From the NCBI GenBank assembly GCA_016191015.1, contig JACPPM010000133.1, positions 1-62,546 of the forward strand: a DNA stretch of 62,546 nt. Direction: 5' to 3'. Position numbers and translations under genes: made by a program. The stretch is from Acidobacteriota bacterium. GTDB taxonomy: Bacteria; Acidobacteriota; CAIWXX01. Positions 18,522 to 25,297 of this stretch are shown one piece after another. Numbering within the stretch: the stretch's first letter is position 1; the number at the start of each line of letters is the position of its first letter. The notes under the pieces are model-generated. The model made no database searches, was not told the origin of the DNA, and saw nothing but the letters and a program-made list of their open reading frames with translations.

Positions 18522-18998
18522 ATGAAAAGCGCGTTGATAGTTCTGAGCCTGATGGTGCTGCCCGGGCTTGTGCGAGCCGACTGCGGCAAGGCCGGCGAGA
18601 AGAGCGGCGAAAAGGCCGGCTGCTGCATGAAGGGATCGATGGAAGCCAAGAGCTGTTCGCATGGCAGCGAAGCCAAGGGTGCAATGGGCACCGGACTCTC
18701 CGACGAAAACTCCAAGAAACTGTCGGACATGCTCCAGTCGGCGAAGGAAGTGGAGCTGACCGGCAAGGTTTACTGCGCCATGTGCGATCTGAAGACGGCC
18801 GAGCAGTGTCAACCGGTTCTCAAGAACGGCGAGATCGCCTACCTGCTCATGATGGGACCCGAGACGATGAAGCTGAAAGAGGTCGGGGACCACGGCAGCA
18901 AGACGATGAAGGTCAAGGCAAAATCGGCGGATCTCGACGGCAAGACGTACGTGCAGGTCCTGAGCTTCGAGGAAGTCCAGGAGAGGCCTGCCGCATAG
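18522..18998 (+). CDS. Small secreted cysteine-, methionine- and lysine-rich protein
   Basis: A 158-residue protein from the ATG at 18522 (AGGAGG 9 bp before it; an earlier in-frame start is less likely). The signal peptide is ALIVLSLMVLPGLVRA. The mature region carries cysteines at 21, 34, 35, 45, 85, 88 and 96, with CCM, SCSHG and a CAMC motif, plus many Met and His, suggesting metal binding. The second half (LTGKVYCAMCDLKTAEQCQPVLKNGEIAYLL) resembles OB-fold-like domains that bind or bury a ligand. Function is unknown. A strong terminator follows. Confidence 0.85.
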   Translation: MKSALIVLSLMVLPGLVRADCGKAGEKSGEKAGCCMKGSMEAKSCSHGSEAKGAMGTGLSDENSKKLSDMLQSAKEVELTGKVYCAMCDLKTAEQCQPVLKNGEIAYLLMMGPETMKLKEVGDHGSKTMKVKAKSADLDGKTYVQVLSFEEVQERPAA

Positions 18999-19035
18999 CG
19001 AAACCGGCCTGATCTACGTCAGGGAAATAATCTTC

Positions 19036-19088
19036 GGCGCTCAGCGGACCACTCCTCGGAGACGGCTGCTGAGCGCCTTCTCACTTTT
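19036..19088 (+). terminator. Terminator of the 18522 gene
   Basis: A perfect 10-bp stem GGCGCTCAGC (19036-19045) with GCTGAGCGCC (19068-19077), 22-base loop, followed by TTCTCACTTTT. It lies 38 bp after the stop. Confidence 0.75.
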
Positions 19089-19168
19089 CGAGAGTCGCGA
19101 AAACGCGGACAAGACCGCGTCCGGGATCAACCGAGTTGGAGCCGAGAGGGTCCTGACGCGGCGGAGCC

Positions 19169-19338
19169 GCGCGTGAGAGCGTGGAGCGTGGAGCGTGAGA
19201 GCGTTCTTCCGAATCATTCTGATCATCCGAGGCGGCCGCTCCGTTCCTGCATTCCTCCCTTCCTGCTTTCCAGAGAGGGGTCTGGAAGGTCTCGCCCACT
19301 CGAGACTCTTTGCCATTTCGTGTCAACCCTCAACTTCG
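19169..19338 (+). repeat. Dispersed repeat, copy A
   Basis: A stretch of about 170 bp, from GAGCCGCGCGTGAGAGCG through GCTCCGTTCCTGCATTCCTC to TTTGCCATTTCGTGTCAA. It matches in inverse complement the block at 21365-21542, by eye about three quarters identical along the length. It ends 32 bp before the nnr start, so it forms part of the gene's upstream region. Confidence 0.8.
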
Positions 19339-19369
19339 TAAACACGACATTTCCTGAGGAAGCGATGCC

Positions 19370-20938
19370 ATGAAGATTCTCACTGCGGCTCAGATGCGCG
19401 CGGTGGACCGGCGCTGCATCGAGTCCATGGGCATTGCTGGCTTCACCCTCATGGAGAACGCGTCACTCCAGGTCTATGCCGAGCTTTGGAAGCGCTGGCC
19501 GGACCTGGAGCTGAAGCGGGTTACGATCGTTTGTGGAAAGGGCAATAACGGCGGCGATGGGCTCGCCACGGCCCGTCACATCTGCTCGCGCGGCGGGCAG
19601 GTCCGCGTCATCCTGCTGGCCCGAACCGGCGATCTCAAAGGCGACGCTTTGACCAACCTCGACGCCGCTCGCGCGGCAGGGGTTCAGATCTCGGAAGCCA
19701 CGGATGAGGCATCATGGCACGCGGCGTGGTCCGAGGCTCCGCCGGAAATCGTCGTCGATGCCCTTTTCGGCACGGGTCTCGCGGCCCCGGCCACCGGGAT
19801 CGCCGCGCGTGCGATCGAGGAGATCAACAGCTCGGGGGCCTGGGTCCTGGCGATCGACGTCCCGTCGGGATTGTCGAGCGATACTGGCGAAGTGCTCCAG
19901 CCTTCCGTCCGCGCGAACGTGACCGTGGCGCTCCAGTGCCTGAAGCTCTGCCACGCGGTTCCACCTGCCTGTGATCGCTGTGGCGACGTCGCACTCGTAC
20001 CGATCGGCATCCCCGCCGATGCGCTCGAAGATCCCACCCACCGGATCGAGATGCTCGACCCGGGCGTCGCATCGTGCCTGCCGACGCGCCGGCGCGATTC
20101 GCACAAGGGTCACTACGGGCACGCGCTTGTGGTCGCCGGGTCGATGGGCAAGACCGGTGCTGCGGTCATGACCGGGATGGCCGCCTACCGCGCCGGCGCC
20201 GGACTGGTCACGGTGGCCACTCCTTGGAGCTGCCTCCCGATCGTCGCATCCGGTGCGGCCGAGATCATGACCGAGGCGCTCCCGGAGACGGTCGACGGCA
20301 CCATCGACCGGAAGGCGGCTGAGCGTGTGCGGGACCTGGCGGGCGGGCGCGACGTGCTCCTGATCGGCCCCGGGGTGACCACGAATGCATCCACCGTGGC
20401 CGCCGTGCGTGAGATCATCCGTACGCGGACCTTGCCCGTCGTGGTTGACGCGGACGCGATCAGTTGTTTTGCAAACGACTACCAGCTCCTGAAAGCCGCG
20501 CCGGAAGCGCCACCGGTGCTGATCACGCCCCACCCGGGGGAGCTATCAAGATTGCTCGGGAAGAGCATCGGCGAGATCCTGCGCGATCGCGTCGGGATCG
20601 CTTCTCAGGTCGCCTGCGAGTTGGGCCTCTACGTCGTCCTCAAAGGGTATCGCTCGATCATCGCGACACCCTCCGGCGACGTGTTCATCAATCCCACCGG
20701 CAACCCCGGCATGGCCACGGGCGGGTCGGGAGACGTTCTGACAGGGATCGCCGGCGGCCTCCTCGCTCAGGGCGTCCCCCTGCCGCAAGCAGCCAACTTC
20801 GCGGTTTACATCCACGGGCTAGCAGGAGACCTTGCAGCGCGGGAGACCGGCGAAGTGTCCCTGGTGGCCACAGACTTGCTCCGGTTTCTCCCCGCGGCAT
20901 TCCGGACGGCGGCAGCCGCGGTTCCAAGCCCTTCGTGA
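19370..20938 (+). CDS. nnr: Bifunctional NAD(P)H-hydrate epimerase / ADP-dependent hydratase
   Basis: Repairs hydrated NADH and NADPH. The 522 residues carry two domains. Residues 1 to about 215 are the YjeF N epimerase (MKILTAAQMRAVDRRC, CGKGNNGGDGLATARH, AIDVPSGLSSDTGE). Residues about 225 to 510 are the ribokinase-like dehydratase (GHYGHALVVAGSMGKTGAA, ITPHPGELSRLLG, GNPGMATGGSGDVLTGIAGG). Both active-site signatures are intact. It overlaps tsaE by four bases (GTGA), and the pair is a common arrangement. The two-gene unit is flanked by inverted repeat copies. Confidence 0.96.
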   Translation: MKILTAAQMRAVDRRCIESMGIAGFTLMENASLQVYAELWKRWPDLELKRVTIVCGKGNNGGDGLATARHICSRGGQVRVILLARTGDLKGDALTNLDAARAAGVQISEATDEASWHAAWSEAPPEIVVDALFGTGLAAPATGIAARAIEEINSSGAWVLAIDVPSGLSSDTGEVLQPSVRANVTVALQCLKLCHAVPPACDRCGDVALVPIGIPADALEDPTHRIEMLDPGVASCLPTRRRDSHKGHYGHALVVAGSMGKTGAAVMTGMAAYRAGAGLVTVATPWSCLPIVASGAAEIMTEALPETVDGTIDRKAAERVRDLAGGRDVLLIGPGVTTNASTVAAVREIIRTRTLPVVVDADAISCFANDYQLLKAAPEAPPVLITPHPGELSRLLGKSIGEILRDRVGIASQVACELGLYVVLKGYRSIIATPSGDVFINPTGNPGMATGGSGDVLTGIAGGLLAQGVPLPQAANFAVYIHGLAGDLAARETGEVSLVATDLLRFLPAAFRTAAAAVPSPS

Positions 20939-21357
20939 TCAGCGGCAGTCGGGCCGACACGAAGGCGCTCGGCACCGCAATCGGGTCGCGGCTGCGGGGC
21001 GGCGAGGCCATCTTTCTCTATGGCGAGTTCGGCACGGGCAAGACTGTTCTCACCAAAGGCATCGCCGAAGCGCTGGGCATTCCGGAGGGCGAGGTCACGA
21101 GCCCGTCGTACACGCTTGTCCAAAGCTACCGCGGTCGCCTGGTGCTCATCCACGTCGATCTCTACCGACTCAACAACGAGGCAGAGATTACCGAGCTCGC
21201 GCTCGACGAATTCCAACGCCCCGACACCGTGCTGGTCCTCGAGTGGGCGCAGCACTGGCCCCATCCAACCATCACGCCAGACATCCGCATCGAGCTCACA
21301 CACCAGGGCGGCGATTCCCGCCGCATCACGATCCAGCCTGAAATCGCAGATGTGTAG
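20935..21357 (+). CDS. tsaE: tRNA threonylcarbamoyladenosine biosynthesis ATPase TsaE
   Basis: ATPase partner of TsaB-TsaD for t6A37 of tRNAs that read ANN codons. From the GTG at 20935 (overlapping the nnr stop) the product is 140 residues. It has Walker A GEFGTGKT, the switch segment VTSPSYTLVQSYRGR, HVDLYRLN and a conserved Trp in LVLEWAQHW. Length is slightly under the family average but complete. Confidence 0.95.
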   Translation: MISGSRADTKALGTAIGSRLRGGEAIFLYGEFGTGKTVLTKGIAEALGIPEGEVTSPSYTLVQSYRGRLVLIHVDLYRLNNEAEITELALDEFQRPDTVLVLEWAQHWPHPTITPDIRIELTHQGGDSRRITIQPEIADV

Positions 21358-21364
21358 TCTCTTA

Positions 21365-21570
21365 CAAGTTGCGTGTTGACACGAAATGGCAAGAAATTTG
21401 AGGCGGCTAGATCTTCCGATCTCCTCTCAGGAGAGCAGGAGGGGAGGAATGCAGGAACGGAGCGGTCGCCTCGGCCGATCGAGGTGGCTCGGAAGAACGC
21501 TCTCGCTCTCCACGCTCCACGCTCTCACGCGCGGCTGAGACGCAACCTTTCTGGTTGCGGCTCAGCCGCG
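21365..21570 (-). repeat. Dispersed repeat, copy B, with terminal hairpin
   Basis: Inverse copy of 19169-19338: TTGACACGAAATGGCAAGAA, CTCCTCTCAGGAGAGCAGGA, GGAATGCAGGAACGGAGCGG and the CTCCACGCTCCACGCTCTCA string are shared in mirror order. It continues to 21570 with a GGTTGCGGCTCAGCCGCG block. That block has a GCGGCTGAGCCGC hairpin core. It starts 8 bp after the tsaE stop and could serve as its 3' end. Confidence 0.8.
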
Positions 21571-21592
21571 TTGGGGCGATCCGTCTGCGCCC

Positions 21593-22060
21593 TCATTCTG
21601 GTTGATGACTGGGTCTCCTGCCTCCGGCCTCCAGCCATTCGACATCGGCCATGTCCTGAGTGCGCCCGGCTGCAAGCTTGTTCTGGATCAAATGGGTCTT
21701 GGACAACACCGCGACGGGTTGGTCCACAAACTTGGTCAGCATCCGGGCAGGCCAGGCTTCTGCAAAATCCACCCCATCAATCGCGGTCATCACATCAATC
21801 CGCACAGGAGGCACACCGATCTGGAACACAAGGCCGGGCGTAGTCAGGTCCGCTTCGGTCAGATCGTGCAAGGGGGCGCCAAACGCCCGCAGGGCTTCGA
21901 GTACGCGTCTCGCGTTCTCAGCCTCAGGTCGTACCCACACATCGAGATCTTTCGTGGCGCGGACATGTCCGTGCGCAGCCAATGCGTGCGCGCCGACCAC
22001 CAGATACTCAACGCCCTGGGCGTTGAATTCGGCTAACAGATCTCTGAAGTCGCGGTTCAC
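21593..22060 (-). CDS. Nucleotidyltransferase-fold protein of a two-gene module
   Basis: A 155-residue protein with the polymerase-beta-like nucleotidyltransferase signature: VEYLVVGAHALAAHGHVRATKDLDVWVRP, where the GxH and DLDVW pieces give D38 and D40, and RIDVMTAI supplies a third acidic residue. GTG at 22060 has AGAGAG upstream; a TTG at 22084 is possible. It overlaps the small upstream gene by 53 bp. This kind of enzyme occurs as the toxin-like half of AbiEii-type and related modules; toxicity here is inference. Confidence 0.82.
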   Translation of the reverse strand: MNRDFRDLLAEFNAQGVEYLVVGAHALAAHGHVRATKDLDVWVRPEAENARRVLEALRAFGAPLHDLTEADLTTPGLVFQIGVPPVRIDVMTAIDGVDFAEAWPARMLTKFVDQPVAVLSKTHLIQNKLAAGRTQDMADVEWLEAGGRRPSHQPE

Positions 22061-22223
22061 TGGGTTGGTCTCTCTGCCAGGCAAGGCACAGAAGGGTTAG
22101 CTCCCACACGGCGTTGATCCGTTCCTCCGGCGTGGAGCTCTCCGCCTCACTCTCCTCCGGCAACGCGGCGCCCTTACGGATCACACGGCTCGTGACGTCC
22201 TTGCGACGAGACGGGGTTTCCAT
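22008..22223 (-). CDS. Small partner protein of the nucleotidyltransferase
   Basis: A 71-residue protein (METPSRRKDVTSRVIRKGAA...). Its segment STPEERINAVWELTLLCLAW and the end EPRLQRSVSRIQR match, in my memory, a conserved small family found beside such nucleotidyltransferases. It is basic at both ends and may be an antitoxin. Its 3' end overlaps the enzyme gene by 53 bp in a different frame, so the two are co-expressed. Confidence 0.72.
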   Translation of the reverse strand: METPSRRKDVTSRVIRKGAALPEESEAESSTPEERINAVWELTLLCLAWQRDQPSEPRLQRSVSRIQRPGR

Positions 22224-22281
22224 AGCTGCAGCTATTGTAGCGCACCGCAGCGCGAATGTCCGCGTCGAATTCGCGCATGCG

Positions 22282-22455
22282 GGTGGTGCTTCCCGCCACT
22301 GATGTCCCTCTGTAGACACCGCCCTCGTATGTTCCAAGAAACACGGTGCTCGGGGCGCTCGATGAGTCGATGGCTATGCTCAGGACAGTCTTGATCCCGA
22401 GGACATCATTGGCCTGCATCCAGGTGGTACCGGAATCGGTGCTCACGAAAACGCG
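22282..22455 (-). pseudogene. Fragment of a BNR/sortilin-type repeat protein
   Basis: Reading on the minus strand gives RVFVSTDSGTTWMQANDVLG, then LSIAIDSSSAPSTVFLGTYEGGVYRG. This is one blade of the exo-sialidase/sortilin-like repeats. No start, signal peptide or further blades are present. The remaining 291 bp up to pxpB show nothing recognisable. It looks like the remnant of a deleted large gene. Confidence 0.6.
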
Positions 22456-22746
22456 CCGAGTGTCAACGCGGGGGCCGCGAGCGGGGAATCAGGGTACCAT
22501 CACCGAGTGTGTGAAATGTCGACGATCGTTGACGACGCCGGGCGCGGCTGAAGTATCATGGGCAGAGGCGAGGTGAGGGTGGGGACGAACGAGCGACTTC
22601 AGGGTTCGGGACGGACGGGGGTTCCCCTCGCACGGGTGGCCGCCTTTCGACCGCGGTATGAAGCAGTGCTCCGAGCTCGGCCATGCGCCGACTACTCAAC
22701 CGTGCCGGCGACGAGTCCGCCGGAGAGGGCCTGAATCGGCTCCACC

Positions 22747-23469
22747 GTGCATTCACGCGAGTCCGTGTCCCACGGGATCCGCGTGCAGCGCGCCAGCGAC
22801 CAGTCGCTCCTGGTGATGTTCGACCAGAGCCCTTCACCTCGCTTCCGTCCTCAGGTTGCGCGATTTGCGCGAACGCTCATCGAGAAGCGCCCTCAACCTC
22901 TCCTCGACGCCATCCCCGCATATGCGACGGTCCTACTGATCTTCGACCCACGAACGACGCGTTTCCGCGAAGTGGAAGAGCTGGTCGAGCGAACGCTGGA
23001 AGAGATTGACGGTGCCCCCGAACTGGCCCCGCGCGAAATCATCATTCCGGTTAGCTACGGAGACCGGTACGGACCCGACCTCGAGGATGTCGGCCGGATC
23101 AATGGTCTGGCCCCCGAGGAGGTGATACGTATCCATTCGAGGGGTTCCTACCGGGTCTGCTTCCTGGGCTTCTCGCCCGGCTTTCCTTACCTGGACGGGC
23201 TCGATCCCGCGATCGCCACACCTCGGCTGTCGACGCCGCGCACCCATGTCCCGGCGGGAAGCGTGGCGATCGGCGGGACCCAAACCGGCATCTATCCGCT
23301 CGATTCTCCGGGCGGTTGGAGAATCATTGGGCGCACGGCAGTTCGATTGTTCGACTCCAGTCGGGGTCCCGCGACACTCCTCGACATCGGGGACGTTGTC
23401 CGGTTCAGAGCTGTAAACCAGGTCGAGCATGCACGGGGTTCGAATGGTCTCGAACAGAGTGCCGGATGA
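22747..23469 (+). CDS. pxpB: 5-oxoprolinase subunit PxpB
   Basis: Subunit of the ATP-driven PxpABC 5-oxoprolinase, which opens pyroglutamate to glutamate. The 240 residues contain the KipI/allophanate hydrolase subunit 1 signature (IIIPVSYGDRYGPDLEDVGR, VCFLGFSPGFPYLDGLDP, THVPAGSVAIGG, QTGIYPLDSPGGW). Start is GTG at 22747; the first ten residues are not conserved, so a later start is possible. It overlaps pxpC by four bases. PxpA is encoded 8.5 kb away at 32940. Confidence 0.93.
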   Translation: MHSRESVSHGIRVQRASDQSLLVMFDQSPSPRFRPQVARFARTLIEKRPQPLLDAIPAYATVLLIFDPRTTRFREVEELVERTLEEIDGAPELAPREIIIPVSYGDRYGPDLEDVGRINGLAPEEVIRIHSRGSYRVCFLGFSPGFPYLDGLDPAIATPRLSTPRTHVPAGSVAIGGTQTGIYPLDSPGGWRIIGRTAVRLFDSSRGPATLLDIGDVVRFRAVNQVEHARGSNGLEQSAG

Positions 23470-24407
23470 AAATTCTCAAACCCGGATTCCTGACAAGCAT
23501 ACAGGACGCAGGCCGCTGCGGGGTTGCCCACATGGGCGTCGCGCGCGGTGGCGCCGGTGACGCGATTTCGATGAGGCTCGGCAACCTCCTGGTCGGCAAC
23601 GACGAAAGCACGGCTGCCATCGAGATGACTCTCGTCGGTGGAACTTTCGAATCCGAGGAAGATGCGGTCATCGCGATCACCGGGGGAGACTTCGAGCTCA
23701 GGTTGGATGGCACCGCGATCCCGTTGTGGACATCCCAGCAGATCAGCGCAGGGCAAACATTGAGTGTCGGCCCGGCGCGTTCGGGGGTACGTTGCTATCT
23801 GTGCATCCGAGGCGGAGTCGACGTGCCGCTCGTGCTCGGCAGTGCTTCCATGCACTTCCCCGGCCGATTCGGCGGCCTGGACGGACGGGTGCTTGTCCGG
23901 GGCCAGGTGGTTCCTCTCCGGCACGTCCAGAACGCGGAGACCGGGTCCACCCCGTGGCGCGTCAGGCCGGACCTCCTGTCTCGCCTACGACAGAGGGCAC
24001 CATTCCGAGTGACTGAGGGCCCGCAGCATGGCGGCTTCGAACCTGAGGCCTTTGCAACCCTCACATCCTCAGCATATGAGGTTCTTGAGGATTCCAACCG
24101 GGTCGGGCTGCGCCTCCGCGGCCCGCAGCTCCGGGCGGTCTCGACAGCCGACATGCTCACCGAGGGAGCTCCAATCGGAGCCATTCAGGTTCCCCCGGAC
24201 GGCCAGCCGATCATCCTCTTCGTCGACCAGCCCACGACCGGCGGATACCCGAAGATCGCAAACGTTATTTCGGCGGACATCCATCGTGTGGGGCAGCTCA
24301 GGCCCCGAGATCAGGTGCATTTCGAGAGAGTCTCGTTCGCCCGCGCGCTGGAACTGCTGCAAGAACTGGAAGCTCTGATCGGCCGACACGCCCTCGAGCC
24401 CGCCTGA
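23466..24407 (+). CDS. pxpC: 5-oxoprolinase subunit PxpC
   Basis: Second subunit of the PxpBC complex (KipA/allophanate hydrolase subunit 2). The 313 residues start MKILKPGFLTSIQDAGRCG, then MGVARGGAGDAISMRLGN and ITGGDFELRLDGTAIP. The later motif is TEGAPIGAIQVPPDGQPIIL, DQPTTGGYPKIANVI. The ATG overlaps the pxpB stop (ATGA). Full length. The rest of the gap to the next gene holds a palindromic repeat. Confidence 0.94.
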   Translation: MKILKPGFLTSIQDAGRCGVAHMGVARGGAGDAISMRLGNLLVGNDESTAAIEMTLVGGTFESEEDAVIAITGGDFELRLDGTAIPLWTSQQISAGQTLSVGPARSGVRCYLCIRGGVDVPLVLGSASMHFPGRFGGLDGRVLVRGQVVPLRHVQNAETGSTPWRVRPDLLSRLRQRAPFRVTEGPQHGGFEPEAFATLTSSAYEVLEDSNRVGLRLRGPQLRAVSTADMLTEGAPIGAIQVPPDGQPIILFVDQPTTGGYPKIANVISADIHRVGQLRPRDQVHFERVSFARALELLQELEALIGRHALEPA

Positions 24408-24450
24408 TGTTGCCACGGGGGTCGCGCCCAAGGCTACGGCAAAGTCCCGG

Positions 24451-24590
24451 AAACCGCAGATTCCACAGATTGACTCGCAGATGTCACAGATGACTTCGCG
24501 CCGGCCCGAGAATGAGGAGGAAGTTGCTCGTCGGTTGAAGGCTGGACGAATCTGCGTAATTTACGCGGAAATCTGCGCCATCTGCGGTTT
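24451..24590. repeat. Imperfect palindromic intergenic repeat, type 2
   Basis: Left arm from AAACCGCAGATTCCACAGAT at 24451, right arm ending CATCTGCGGTTT near 24590. The arms are imperfect inverse complements built from a CGCAGATT-like word. The element lies downstream of pxpC. A relative occurs at 37088-37230. Confidence 0.75.
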
Positions 24591-24670
24591 CGCACGGAAC
24601 AGACACGCCCAGATCGGCACCTCGACTTTGCCGCAGCCCCGGGGTCGCGCCGGCGTGTCATTGCCCACTG

Positions 24671-24679
24671 TGGTATAAT
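24671..24679 (+). promoter_or_regulatory. Extended -10 promoter with structured leader of the receiver gene
   Basis: TGGTATAAT (24671-24679) is an extended -10 box. Its leader of about 170 bases contains a perfect 8-bp hairpin (CGCCCACA 24719-24726 with TGTGGGCG 24737-24744) and a possible second stem in 24764-24797 before the ribosome site at 24843-24850. Confidence 0.55.
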
Positions 24680-24856
24680 GCAATCACCTTTCACCTGAGA
24701 AAAAAAACGTGCTGACAGCGCCCACATGCAGGTCCGTGTGGGCGGGGTCACCAGTTCACAGCTTCCGGGTGCTATCGCTTCACGAGCGGCGCCGGAAGGG
24801 ATTGGCGGAGCGGTTGCGGGACGTACGACCGGGTCGTGAACCGAAGAGAGTGTCTG

Positions 24857-25297
24857 ATGAAGAAAGTCCTGCTCATCGCGGATGACGAGGAGTCCGTCCG
24901 CGAGGCGATCGCGTGCCTGGTTGGAGCGATGTACAGGAGCAGGGTCGAGAGCGGAGAGCTCGAGATTCAGACTGTGGGAGACGGGGTGGAGGCCATCGCG
25001 CTCGCCAGCAGAACTGCGCCTTCGCTCATCCTGATGGATGTGAACATGCCACTGATCGACGGCATCGAAGCTTTTTACAAGATCAAGGATAACAACGGCA
25101 ACGTTCCCGTCAACACGTTCCTTCTGACGGCCTACTCGACGGATGGTACCGTTCGGGAACGGGTGGAGCAGGCCATGACGGATGGTCTACTCGGCTGCCT
25201 TTCGAAACCCATCGGTGCCGTCGATCTCGCGAGGATCATCGACGAGTATGCGTTCGGATCAGGCCCGTCTGGCGCGGGCTCTGCTAATGGGGCCTGA
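24857..25297 (+). CDS. Stand-alone receiver-domain response regulator
   Basis: A 146-residue CheY-like protein. Acidic pocket D9-D10 (IADDEE), phosphoacceptor D61 in LILMDVNMPLIDG, T91 in FLLTAYS and K117 in LSKPIG are all present. Only a short tail (SGPSGAGSANGA) follows, so there is no output domain. I chose ATG 24857, preceded by GAAGAGAG; a GTG 7 codons upstream is in frame. Its 3' end overlaps that of the convergent sigma-54 activator by 14 bp. Partners are probably the nearby sensor kinases; inference. Confidence 0.93.
   Translation: MKKVLLIADDEESVREAIACLVGAMYRSRVESGELEIQTVGDGVEAIALASRTAPSLILMDVNMPLIDGIEAFYKIKDNNGNVPVNTFLLTAYSTDGTVRERVEQAMTDGLLGCLSKPIGAVDLARIIDEYAFGSGPSGAGSANGA

Noticed and set aside
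22456-22746. Promoter for pxpB with TTGACG and TATCAT
   Set aside because: The spacer is 19 bp and the -10 is weak; not enough to list.
24700-24745. Minus-strand terminator (hairpin followed by T8)
   Set aside because: No minus-strand gene runs into it; the hairpin is better explained as part of the receiver leader.
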